DNA of 29,598 nucleotides. It comes from Gemmatimonadales bacterium. GTDB taxonomy: Bacteria > Gemmatimonadota > Gemmatimonadetes > Gemmatimonadales > GWC2-71-9. Below the pieces are notes generated by a model. The model ran no database searches, was not told the origin of the DNA, and was given only the letters and a program-made list of their open reading frames with translations. The translations under genes were made by a program, and so were the position numbers. Shown piece after piece: positions 22,525 through 29,598 of this stretch. Numbering within the stretch: position 1 is the stretch's first letter; every line of letters begins with the position of its first letter. The stretch lies in NCBI GenBank assembly GCA_013812695.1, contig JACCSZ010000243.1, positions 1 to 29,598 of the forward strand, in the 5' to 3' direction.

Positions 22525-23670
22525 GTGGCGGCGCTCTCGTTTGCCTCGGGCCTTCCGTACTTCTTCTTCAACGAGACCGTGCCGGTCTGGCTCGCGGCCT
22601 CGGGGATGAGTCTCGCCGGGATCGGTCTCGCCTCCGGCGCGTCGCTGCCATGGGTGCTCAAGTTTCTGTGGGCGCCGCTGGTCGACCGGCTCGGGAGCCG
22701 GCGGCTCTGGATCCGGGTGTGTCTGGGCCTCCTCGCCGTGACCACGGCGATGCTGGCAGGCGCCGACGCCACGTCGCACGCCGGACAGCTCGCGGTCCTG
22801 CTGCTCTTCTACGTCACCCTGTCGGCCACGCAGGACGTCGCGATCGACGCCTACACCATCGAGACGACGCACGGCCGCGAGCTCGGCGTGGCCAACTCGG
22901 TGCGGATCGGCGCGTATCGGAGCGCGAGCTTCGTGAGCAGCGCGCTGCTGGTGTGGGTGGCGGCGCGGCACGGGTGGCGGGCGGCGTTTATGGCGGGTGC
23001 GGCGGTGCTGGCGGCGCTCGCCGTCGCCACCCTCATCCTGCCGTCGCCCCGGCGGGACACCGCGAAGCCGGCGTCGCTCACCGAGCCCATCCGGGCGCTG
23101 GTGCGAAGGCCCGGCGTCTGGGCGATCGTGCTGTTCGCGCTGCTGTTCAAGCTCGACATCTCGGCGATGGACCCGATGACCAGGCCGTTCTGGGTGGCGA
23201 GCGGGTTTTCGCTGGACCAGATCGCGGCGCTCACCACGGGCCGACTGCTCGCCACGCTGGCCGGCGCGGCGATCGGCGGGGTGATCGCGACGCGGGTCGG
23301 GATCTTCCACGCGCTGTGGTCGCTCGGTCTGGTTCAACTGCTGTCGAGTCTGGGGTACGCCGCCGCGGCCGCGGCGGACGCCGGCAAGGAACCGATCACC
23401 GCGGCGGCGCTGTTCGAGAACTTTGCGGCGGGGCTCGGTACCGCCGCCTTTCTCGCCTTCCTGATGTCGGTGTGCGAGCGCCGCTACGCCGCGACCCAGT
23501 TCGCGCTGCTCACCGCCGTCTTCGCGCTCAGCCGGTGGGCCGCGGGCCTGATGTCCGGTGTGCTCGCCGAGCGGCTGGGGTTCTCGGCGTACTTCTTTCT
23601 CACGTTTCTGCTCGGGCTGCCGGCGTACCTGCTGCTGCCACGCGTGCGGCACGCGGGGGTGGAGGGGTAA
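22525..23670 (+). CDS. ampG: AmpG-family muropeptide permease (MFS)
   Basis: A 381-residue, 12-helix major facilitator protein of the AmpG type, which imports GlcNAc-anhydroMurNAc peptides. Family features are LSFASGLPYFFFNETVP in helix 1, KFLWAPLVDRLGSRR in loop 2-3, TQDVAIDAYTIE and the diagnostic late segment CERRYAATQFALLTA. GTG 22525 starts just before helix 1; the frame is open upstream to the phosphatase stop, so a few more residues with a rare start codon are possible. It converges on the murQ-anmK-nagZ operon, which processes the imported muropeptides, and this context strongly supports the substrate assignment. Confidence 0.92.
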   Translation: MAALSFASGLPYFFFNETVPVWLAASGMSLAGIGLASGASLPWVLKFLWAPLVDRLGSRRLWIRVCLGLLAVTTAMLAGADATSHAGQLAVLLLFYVTLSATQDVAIDAYTIETTHGRELGVANSVRIGAYRSASFVSSALLVWVAARHGWRAAFMAGAAVLAALAVATLILPSPRRDTAKPASLTEPIRALVRRPGVWAIVLFALLFKLDISAMDPMTRPFWVASGFSLDQIAALTTGRLLATLAGAAIGGVIATRVGIFHALWSLGLVQLLSSLGYAAAAAADAGKEPITAAALFENFAAGLGTAAFLAFLMSVCERRYAATQFALLTAVFALSRWAAGLMSGVLAERLGFSAYFFLTFLLGLPAYLLLPRVRHAGVEG

Positions 23671-23698
23671 TCGTAGGCGGCGCTATCAGCCTGACGCC

Positions 23699-23722
23699 GT
23701 GTCATCCTGAGCGGAGCGACAC
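23699..23722. repeat. Single copy of the dispersed repeat
   Basis: TGTCATCCTGAGCGGAGCGA matches the arm of the hairpin at 7090-7162 at 17 of 20 positions. Here it is flanked by GTGTC and GACAC, which give a 5-base stem. It sits in the 59-base gap between convergent ampG and nagZ and could act as a weak terminator stem. Confidence 0.5.
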
Positions 23723-23729
23723 CGCCCCC

Positions 23730-25169
23730 CTACCCCACCCGCCGCCGCAGCCACCGTCCCACCGCCTCCTGCATGAGCCGCTGCCGGTGCCAGGCGAGCA
23801 GCACCGGCGCGTCACTCGGCAGCTCGGGCAGGAGCCGCGGATGGCCGAAGAGGACGATCAGGCTGGCATCCGGCACCGCGTTCGCCAACGCATCGCGCGA
23901 CTCCGCGCTGAAGCCCGAGCGCCCCTTCCACGCCCGCGGCTCCGCGAATGCAAGCACGACGCGCGAACCGCCGTCGTACCGTCCGACCCGCTCCGGCCCG
24001 AGGATCGCGCGGGTCCAGTCGCTGGGCCCCGGCGGATACGGCCCGCCGAGATCGTCATCGACGACGACGAGGTCGAGCGGTCCGCGGAGCGGTGGCGCGG
24101 CGCCGCGGAGCATCCCCTGGTCGAGCAGCGCATCGGCGAGCGCGTCGGCCGACTCGAACGGGCCGCGGCTGACGGGCGGGGTGGGAGCGTTGGCGCCGGC
24201 GAGCGCGCGCTGGTAGCGGCCGAGCGACTCCGCCAGGCGCGCCGCCGGCAGCGCGCCGCTCGCCAGCGCCTGTTCCAAGGCCTCGCGCACCCGGCGGGCG
24301 TCGTTCGGATAGAGCAGCAGGTCCACGCCCGCCTGAATCGCTTCGACCGCGGCGTCCGATTCGCGCCGCCCCATCAGCGCGCCGTCCATGATGAGTGCGT
24401 CCGTCACGACGAGCCCGTCGAACCCGAGCCGCCCGCGCAGCTCGGCCATGATGGGACGCGAGATCGTGGCCGGCACCCCGGAGGGGTCGAGCGCCGGATA
24501 GGCGACGTGCGCCGTCATGATCGACGCCACGCCGCTCTCGACCGCGATCGCGAACGGCAGCAGGTCGCTCTCCCGGAGCGTCGGGCCCGACGCTTCCACG
24601 ACGGGCAGGGAGATGTGGGAGTCGACGGTGGTGCGCCCGTGCCCCGGGAAATGCTTGGCGCAGGCGAGCGCGCCCGCGTGCTGACAGCCCTCGATCCAGG
24701 TGCGGACGAGACTTGCGACGCGGTTCGGATCGTCGCCGAAGGCGCGCGTCTGCACGATGGGATTGTCGGGCAGCACGTCCAGATCGCCCACCGGCGCGAA
24801 CACCCAGTTGATCCCGACGGCGCGCGCCTCCTGGGCGGTCACTGCGCCCGCCCATCGCACCACGGCCGCATCGCCCAACGCGGCCAGCGCGAGCGGCGGC
24901 GGAAACTGGGTGAGTCCCGCCACCTGTTGCCCCGCGCCGCGCTCGAGGTCGGACGCGATGAGCATGGGGCGACCGGCCCGGCGGAGCAGATCCGCGGTCA
25001 GGCGCCGAACCGTTTCGATGGTGCCGCCGAACACGATGAACCCACCCACGCCGAGATCGAGGGCGTCGGCGATGCGGGCAGCTTCGTGGCCGAAGCCGCC
25101 ATCCGTGCCGGCGCGGAGCGCGGGCATGATCAGGCGGCCGGGGTCGAGCGCGACGGAGTCAGTCGTCAT
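23730..25169 (-). CDS. nagZ: Beta-N-acetylhexosaminidase, NagZ type (GH3), with C-terminal extension
   Basis: A 479-residue glycoside hydrolase family 3 enzyme that removes GlcNAc from GlcNAc-anhydroMurNAc muropeptides in the cytoplasm. NagZ hallmarks are KHFPGHGRTTVDSH (172-185), whose Asp183-His185 form the unusual acid/base dyad, and the nucleophile Asp257 in VVTDALIMDG. LIASDLERGAGQQ and PDNPIVQTRAFG are also typical. Gram-negative NagZ has about 340 residues; here roughly 130 more follow, resembling the second GH3 domain. ATG 25169 overlaps the anmK stop (ATGA), so a long open upstream extension is not used. There is no signal peptide, which agrees with a cytoplasmic recycling role. Confidence 0.92.
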   Translation of the reverse strand: MTTDSVALDPGRLIMPALRAGTDGGFGHEAARIADALDLGVGGFIVFGGTIETVRRLTADLLRRAGRPMLIASDLERGAGQQVAGLTQFPPPLALAALGDAAVVRWAGAVTAQEARAVGINWVFAPVGDLDVLPDNPIVQTRAFGDDPNRVASLVRTWIEGCQHAGALACAKHFPGHGRTTVDSHISLPVVEASGPTLRESDLLPFAIAVESGVASIMTAHVAYPALDPSGVPATISRPIMAELRGRLGFDGLVVTDALIMDGALMGRRESDAAVEAIQAGVDLLLYPNDARRVREALEQALASGALPAARLAESLGRYQRALAGANAPTPPVSRGPFESADALADALLDQGMLRGAAPPLRGPLDLVVVDDDLGGPYPPGPSDWTRAILGPERVGRYDGGSRVVLAFAEPRAWKGRSGFSAESRDALANAVPDASLIVLFGHPRLLPELPSDAPVLLAWHRQRLMQEAVGRWLRRRVG

Positions 25170-26278
25170 GCGGGGGTGACCGTGCCGAGGATTCGGGCGC
25201 CGCTCGCTCCCGTGGCGGCGGGGACGTTGCCGGGCTGCCCATGGAGCGTGAGATACCCCAGCAGCGCGAAGGCGACCGCCTCCTTCGCGTCGCCGGGAAA
25301 GAACAACTCGCTGAACCGCCGAAGCGGGTACCCGCCCGCGGCCGACAGCTGCCGCGCGAGCGCCGCCATGAGTCCCGGATGGTGGCAGCCGCCGCCCGAC
25401 GCGACGACCTCGGTGCCGGCGGGGGTCCATCGTCCTACCGCGGCAGCGACGGTCCGGGCCGTGAGCTCCACGGCCGTTGCCACGCCGTCCGGACCGGGCA
25501 GCCGAGCGTGCAGGGCGGTGGCGTAGCCGTCGCCGAACCGTTCACGGCCGGTGCTCTTGGGTGGCGGCGCCTGGAAGAACGGATCGGCGAGCAAGTCCTC
25601 CAGCACCGATTCGTCCGGCCGGCCACGGGCGGCGATGAGCCCGTCGCGATCGTACGACCGGCGGGCGTCCACCTGGCGGGCCACGCCGTCGATCACCGCG
25701 ACGCCGGGGCCGGTGTCGAACGCGAGCACGCCGCGCTCCTGGGCGCCACGCGGCACGTACGTCAGGTTGGCCATGCCGCCGAGATTGAGCAACACGCGCG
25801 GCCCGTCGGGCGAGCCGAAGAGCAGCACGTCGGCCATCGGAACGAGCGGCGCGCCCTGGCCGCCCGCGGCCACGTCGCGAGCGCGGAAGTTGCTCACGAC
25901 ACGCACGCCGAATCGCTCGGCCAGCACCGCGGCCTCGCCGAGCTGCCAGGTGACCGCGGGCGGCTCGTGCCAGATCGTCTGGCCGTGAAAGGCGATGAGC
26001 GCGAGGTCCGAGGCCGGGACCTGGGCCTGCGCGAGCAGCGTCTCGACCGCGTCGGCCGCCCACTCGGCGATCCGGACGTGCAGCCGCGCGAGTGACGGCG
26101 CGTCGCCGCCCGCGAGCGCGTGGCGCAACTCGCCGCGCTCGTCGTCGGCATACGGACGGGTGACGAAGTCGACCAGCTCCGCGTGGGTGGGGCCGTGCAG
26201 CCGGACCAGCGCGGCGTCCATGCCGTCGAGCGAGGTGCCCGACATCAGCCCCACGGCCAGCGTCGGGCGCTCGTTCAC
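25166..26278 (-). CDS. anmK: Anhydro-N-acetylmuramic acid kinase
   Basis: AnmK hydrolyses the 1,6-anhydro ring of anhydroMurNAc and phosphorylates it to MurNAc-6-P. The 370-residue length equals the family norm. Motifs: GLMSGTSLDGMDAALV (10-25), FHGQTIWHEP, RVLLNLGGMANLTYVP, AFDTGPGVAVID and the late VVASGGGCHHPGLMAAL. The start codon is GTG 26278, overlapping the murQ stop by 4 bases (GTGA), and the gene ends in an ATGA overlap with nagZ. Its product is the substrate of MurQ and its substrate is the product of NagZ, so gene order and chemistry agree. Confidence 0.97.
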   Translation of the reverse strand: MNERPTLAVGLMSGTSLDGMDAALVRLHGPTHAELVDFVTRPYADDERGELRHALAGGDAPSLARLHVRIAEWAADAVETLLAQAQVPASDLALIAFHGQTIWHEPPAVTWQLGEAAVLAERFGVRVVSNFRARDVAAGGQGAPLVPMADVLLFGSPDGPRVLLNLGGMANLTYVPRGAQERGVLAFDTGPGVAVIDGVARQVDARRSYDRDGLIAARGRPDESVLEDLLADPFFQAPPPKSTGRERFGDGYATALHARLPGPDGVATAVELTARTVAAAVGRWTPAGTEVVASGGGCHHPGLMAALARQLSAAGGYPLRRFSELFFPGDAKEAVAFALLGYLTLHGQPGNVPAATGASGARILGTVTPA

Positions 26279-27201
26279 GCGGGCCGCACCGGCGGCGGGT
26301 CACCGACGATGGTGCGGAGCCTGCCCGCGTGCGTCTCGAGCAGCCGTTCGGCCTCGTCACGCCCGACGCCGCGGCGGGCCATCACGATGGCCGTCTTCAC
26401 GCTGCCGTCCGCGGCCTCGAGCGCCGCACGCGAGTGGTCGCGGTCCAGGCCCGTCGTCTCCATCAGAATGCGCTGGCTCCGGTCCACCAGCTTGTCGTTC
26501 CAGGCGCGCAGATCGATCATCAGGTTGCCGTAGATCTTCCCCAGCCGGATCATCGCACCGGTGGTGAGGGTGTTGAGTACCAGCTTGGTGGCGGTCCCGC
26601 TCTTCATCCGGGTGGACCCGGTCACCACCTCAGGGCCGACGGGGACGACGATACAGACATCGCAGGTCTCGCGCAGCAGGCGGGACGGCTCGGACATCGA
26701 CACCAGCACCGTACGTGCGCCCAGCGTCTGGGCCCGGGAGAGCGCAGCGCGGACGTACGGCGTGGTCCCGCTGGCGGCGATGCCGACCACGACGTCGTTG
26801 GGCCCGACCCGCCGCGCATCCATCTCGCCCAGACCGGCGTTGACGTCGTCCTCGGCGCCCTCAATCGACTTGATCAGCGCGGGCAGTCCGCCGGCGATGA
26901 TGCCGACCACCATCTCCGGCGGCGTGCCGAAGGTCGGCGGACATTCGGCGGCGTCGAGCACGCCGAGCCGGCCGCTGGTGCCGGCGCCGACGTACAGCAG
27001 GCGGCCCGCGGCGCGGAACGCCGCCTCGATCAGATCGATGGCCCGCGCGATCTCCGCCCGGGCACCCGCCACGGCCGCCGGAACGGTGGCGTCCTCCGCC
27101 CCGACGAGATCGACGATCTCCAGCGCGGTCGCGGTATCGATGGTGGATGTTAGGGGATTGCGCCGTTCGGTCAGGCGCGGGTCCTGGTCGTCGTCAGGCA
27201 C
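26275..27201 (-). CDS. murQ: N-acetylmuramic acid 6-phosphate etherase
   Basis: MurQ removes D-lactate from MurNAc-6-P to give GlcNAc-6-P. The 308-residue protein begins with LTERRNPLTSTIDTAT and has the SIS domain: LLYVGAGTSGRLGVLDAAEC with the catalytic Glu in DAAECPPTF, then VVGIAASGTTPYVRAAL and STRMKSGTATKLVLN. A C-terminal UBA-like helical part follows. The start is GTG 27201; no ribosome site is present, but TCTAAT lies 6 bases upstream with TTGATC 16 bases before it. It is the first gene of the murQ-anmK-nagZ operon and divergent from the gamma-glutamyltransferase. Confidence 0.97.
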   Translation of the reverse strand: MPDDDQDPRLTERRNPLTSTIDTATALEIVDLVGAEDATVPAAVAGARAEIARAIDLIEAAFRAAGRLLYVGAGTSGRLGVLDAAECPPTFGTPPEMVVGIIAGGLPALIKSIEGAEDDVNAGLGEMDARRVGPNDVVVGIAASGTTPYVRAALSRAQTLGARTVLVSMSEPSRLLRETCDVCIVVPVGPEVVTGSTRMKSGTATKLVLNTLTTGAMIRLGKIYGNLMIDLRAWNDKLVDRSQRILMETTGLDRDHSRAALEAADGSVKTAIVMARRGVGRDEAERLLETHAGRLRTIVGDPPPVRPA

Positions 27202-27207
27202 GACTAA

Positions 27208-27235
27208 ATTAGATCGCGTGTGCCGCCGGGATCAA
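27208..27235 (-). promoter_or_regulatory. Promoter of murQ-anmK-nagZ (leaderless)
   Basis: On the minus strand, TTGATC (27235-27230) and TCTAAT (27213-27208) are separated by 16 bases. The GTG start codon follows 6 bases after the -10 box, placing the predicted transcription start on the start codon itself. The -10 matches the consensus at 5 of 6 positions. Confidence 0.5.
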
Positions 27236-27271
27236 CCTCCGGGGCGCACTCCCTTTCAAGCCGAGGTTCCC

Positions 27272-28996
27272 GTGCGGTCGAATCGACGCCTCGCTCCGCT
27301 CATCCTGCTCGTCGCCGCCTGCGGCCAACCGCGCGCTGCCACCCCGCCTGGACCGGTGGAAGGCACGGCTTCGGGCTGGGAGTTCGCCGAACGCTCCCGG
27401 GTCACCGACGGCGCGCGCGCGATGGTCGTTTCCGGAAGCGGAATCGCGAGCGGGGTCGGACGCGACATCCTCCGCCACGGCGGCAATGCGGTCGACGCGG
27501 CAGTGGCGGTCGGCTTCGCGCTCGCCGTGGTCCATCCCGAGGCGGGCAACCTCGGCGGGGGCGGCTTCGCGGTGATCCGGCTCCGGGACGGTACGGTGCA
27601 GACGCTCGATTACCGCGAAACGGCCCCCAGCCTGGCGACGCGCGACATGTACGTCGACGAGCGCGGTGAGCCGACCGAACGGAGCGTCACCGGCCACCTG
27701 GCGGCCGGCGTGCCCGGCGCGGTCGCGGGGCTGGTCGAATCGCATGCGCGCCATGGACGCCTCCCGTTCGCCACCGTCATCGAGCCCGCCATCCGCCTGG
27801 CGCGCGAGGGGTACGTGGTCGACGAGCACCGCAGCCGGTCGATCCGGAGCGACAGCGCACGGCTGTCCAGCTTCCCGGCCTCGCGCGCCAGCTTTCTGCC
27901 GGGCGGGGCACCGCCGGTGCCCGGTACGACTCTGCGCCAGCCGGATCTGGCCGCCACGCTCGACGCGATCCGAGAGCGCGGAACCGCCGGGTTTTACACG
28001 GGGCCCGTCGCGGATCTCATCGTAGCCGAGATGGCGCGCGGCGGCGGCCTCATTTCGCTCGACGATCTCGCCGCGTACCGGGCCATCTGGCGGGACCCGA
28101 TCACCCTCAGCTATCGCGGTCACACCATCTACTCGATGCCGCCGGCGTCGTCGGGCGGCACCACGATGGGTGAGATCCTCAACATCATGGAAGGCTACGC
28201 CCCGCTCCCCCCGTTCGGCTCGCCCGCGCTGCTGCATCTCGAAGCCGAGGCCATGCGCCGCGCTTTCACCGACCGCAATACCTACCTCGGCGATCCCGCG
28301 TTCGTCCGGAATCCCGTCGACCGCCTGCTGTCGAAAGCCTACGCGGCGGATCTCCGCCGTGGCATTGGCGACCGCGCGACGCCGACACCGGCCTTCGCGC
28401 CGGGGCCTCGCAGTGGCGCCTCGACCACGCACTATTCGGTCGTGGATCAGGACGGAAACGCGGTGAGCACGACGACGACGCTCAACGACAGCTATGGCAG
28501 CGCGGTGACGGTGACGGGCGCCGGCTTTCTGCTCAACGACGAGATGGACGACTTCGCGACCGCACCCGGCAAGCCGAACATGTACGGGCTGGTCCAGGGT
28601 GAGGCCAACGCGATCGCGCCCGGCAAGCGTATGCTGTCGGCGATGACGCCGAGCATCGTGCTCGGCCCCGACGGCCGGCTGCTGCTCGTGGTGGGAACGC
28701 CGGGCGGGCCGCGCATCATCACCATGGTGTACCACGTAATCTCGAACGTGATCGATCATCGGATGCCGCTGCCGGCAGCCGTGGCCGCCCCGCGCACGCA
28801 TCACCAGGGGCTGCCGGATACGCTCCGCGTGGAGCACGGCGGTTTTCCCCCGCTCGCGCTCGACAGCATGCGCACCCGAGGGCACGCGGTCGGTGTGGGC
28901 GGCTACTGGGGCGACGTCGAGGCGATCATCCGGACGCCGACCGGGTGGCAGGGGGTCAGCGATCCGCGGTACGGAGGTGGCGGGGCGGGATATTAG
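27272..28996 (+). CDS. ggt: Gamma-glutamyltransferase, lipoprotein
   Basis: A 574-residue N-terminal-nucleophile hydrolase that cleaves gamma-glutamyl bonds, made as a proenzyme that cuts itself before Thr385 (GASTTHYSVVDQDGNAVS). Substrate-site residues of the family are present: YRETAP near 114-119, the lid-loop-like PGKPNMYGL, KRMLSAMTPSIV, and VVGTPGGPRI (usually SPGG). The C-terminus, SDPRYGGGGAGY, is typical. GTG 27272 is chosen because GAGG lies 5 bases upstream and it begins a short lipoprotein leader (LILLVAAC, lipidated Cys17). The enzyme is therefore probably envelope-bound. It is divergent from murQ, with a 70-base shared region. Confidence 0.94.
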   Translation: MRSNRRLAPLILLVAACGQPRAATPPGPVEGTASGWEFAERSRVTDGARAMVVSGSGIASGVGRDILRHGGNAVDAAVAVGFALAVVHPEAGNLGGGGFAVIRLRDGTVQTLDYRETAPSLATRDMYVDERGEPTERSVTGHLAAGVPGAVAGLVESHARHGRLPFATVIEPAIRLAREGYVVDEHRSRSIRSDSARLSSFPASRASFLPGGAPPVPGTTLRQPDLAATLDAIRERGTAGFYTGPVADLIVAEMARGGGLISLDDLAAYRAIWRDPITLSYRGHTIYSMPPASSGGTTMGEILNIMEGYAPLPPFGSPALLHLEAEAMRRAFTDRNTYLGDPAFVRNPVDRLLSKAYAADLRRGIGDRATPTPAFAPGPRSGASTTHYSVVDQDGNAVSTTTTLNDSYGSAVTVTGAGFLLNDEMDDFATAPGKPNMYGLVQGEANAIAPGKRMLSAMTPSIVLGPDGRLLLVVGTPGGPRIITMVYHVISNVIDHRMPLPAAVAAPRTHHQGLPDTLRVEHGGFPPLALDSMRTRGHAVGVGGYWGDVEAIIRTPTGWQGVSDPRYGGGGAGY

Positions 28997-29031
28997 GTCC
29001 GAGCTGTCACCCCGCCCTCGCCGGATCCTGC

Positions 29032-29598
29032 CTAGGCGCCCGCCACCATCCGATCGTCCAGCGTCAGCGTAATGGTCGTCCCCGCGGGCACGACGACGTC
29101 GCGATCCTTGGTCTCGACCGCGCGCTGGGTGCCGACGGCGCCGCCGATGATGCCGCCGATGATCGCGCCCTTGGTGCTGCCGCCGAGGACCCGGCCGACG
29201 ATCGCCCCGGCGGCGGTGCCCGCGCCGACCTTGGCGATGTCACCCGCGTTGGTGCCCCGCCCCTCCAACTTGGTCCGCACACCTGAAATCGAAGCCGGCA
29301 GCGGCTGCGACGTCCCGTTGATCGAGATCGCCGTGGGCTTGAGCGTCAGCGTCCCGGTGGTGTCGCCCTTGTTCTCGGCTTCCTTGATGGCCGTGACCTG
29401 CAGCGTGACCTTGGATCCGGCAGGGATCACCACTCGCCCCGCGGCGTCCTTCACATCGCTGCCAACCGTCGCCATGATCTCGTCGCCCACCTTGTTCTTG
29501 TGCGAGCGGATCTCGCTGTCGGTCGCGGCCGAGAACGACGCGCCGGCGTCGAGCCCGCGCGCTGCCGGAGCCGGTGCGGGCGCGGTAGCCGCCGGTTC
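29032..29598 (-). CDS. Glycine-zipper protein, 5' end outside the window
   Basis: A partial gene: the frame is open to the right edge, so the N-terminus and start are missing. A GTG at 29490 and an ATG at 29475 are internal candidates but the upstream sequence (an Ala/Pro-rich stretch, then GASFSAATDSEIRSHKNKV) also looks coding. The visible 188 residues contain two similar VIPAGSKVTLQV / VVPAGTTITLTL strands around a glycine-zipper segment (GAGTAAGAIVGRVLGGSTKG and onward) of the kind found in outer-membrane or membrane-spanning zipper proteins. The function is unknown. The gene ends 35 bases from the convergent ggt. Confidence 0.75.
   Translation of the reverse strand, partial: EPAATAPAPAPAARGLDAGASFSAATDSEIRSHKNKVGDEIMATVGSDVKDAAGRVVIPAGSKVTLQVTAIKEAENKGDTTGTLTLKPTAISINGTSQPLPASISGVRTKLEGRGTNAGDIAKVGAGTAAGAIVGRVLGGSTKGAIIGGIIGGAVGTQRAVETKDRDVVVPAGTTITLTLDDRMVAGA

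Noticed and set aside
25170..25430. N-terminal extension of nagZ into anmK
   Set aside because: The extra 87 residues are the shadow of anmK; ATG 25169 with the ATGA overlap begins exactly where NagZ homology begins.
22650..25526. 958-codon + strand open frame across ampG and nagZ
   Set aside because: It runs through the other frame of ampG and then antisense to nagZ and anmK, all strongly supported by motifs.

Overview
The window reads as a high-GC chromosomal segment of a Gram-negative-type bacterium, most likely a member of Gemmatimonadota. The main clues are a GWxTD-domain TPR protein, a class II (cobalamin-dependent) ribonucleotide reductase, a zinc-ribbon/PEGA Ser/Thr kinase, DinB-fold proteins and many secreted proteins with Ala-Gln signal-peptidase sites. 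The assignment is inferred from gene content; Acidobacteriota or a related phylum is the main alternative. I see no phage, transposase, CRISPR array, tRNA or rRNA.

Layout. 1-2.2 kb: a secreted hypothetical protein, a secreted peroxiredoxin-fold protein without cysteine, and a DinB-fold protein. 2.2-4.5 kb: divergent ispG and fabH with a palindrome in their shared promoter. 4.5-7.0 kb: a tightly overlapping minus-strand trio (88-aa protein, alpha/beta hydrolase, aldo/keto reductase) plus a second DinB-fold gene. 7.1-9.1 kb: an amt-PII ammonium operon with a sigma-54-like promoter and a divergent PII T-loop. 9.1-10.8 kb: the C-terminal remnant of a TonB-dependent receptor, followed by an Asp-box (sialidase-like) lipoprotein with a CxCC motif. 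10.8-13.4 kb: nrdJ with a long upstream region. 13.6-16.3 kb: a membrane Ser/Thr kinase coupled by a 4-base overlap to a gamma-class carbonic anhydrase. 16.3-19.2 kb: an unrecognised protein and the GWxTD protein. 19.3-29.0 kb: a peptidoglycan turnover and recycling neighbourhood (amidase_3 lipoprotein, PP2C phosphatase, AmpG permease, a murQ-anmK-nagZ operon and a gamma-glutamyltransferase lipoprotein). The right edge cuts a glycine-zipper protein.

How the genes fit together. In the recycling block the amidase strips stem peptides from the wall. AmpG imports anhydro-muropeptides. NagZ removes GlcNAc, AnmK phosphorylates anhydroMurNAc to MurNAc-6-P, and MurQ converts that to GlcNAc-6-P. A kinase (14.2-16.2 kb) and a phosphatase (21.5-22.5 kb) of the usual wall-sensing type lie nearby. 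The amt-PII pair is a standard ammonium uptake/sensing unit.

The most interesting observations are: (i) several genes lacking a Shine-Dalgarno site but with a -10-like hexamer exactly 6 nt before the start codon, suggesting leaderless mRNAs; (ii) a peroxiredoxin-fold protein whose peroxidatic Cys is Gly; (iii) a PII protein lacking Tyr51 and Gln39; (iv) a decayed TonB receptor next to an intact CxCC lipoprotein; (v) a palindrome enclosing a perfect TATAAT between ispG and fabH.
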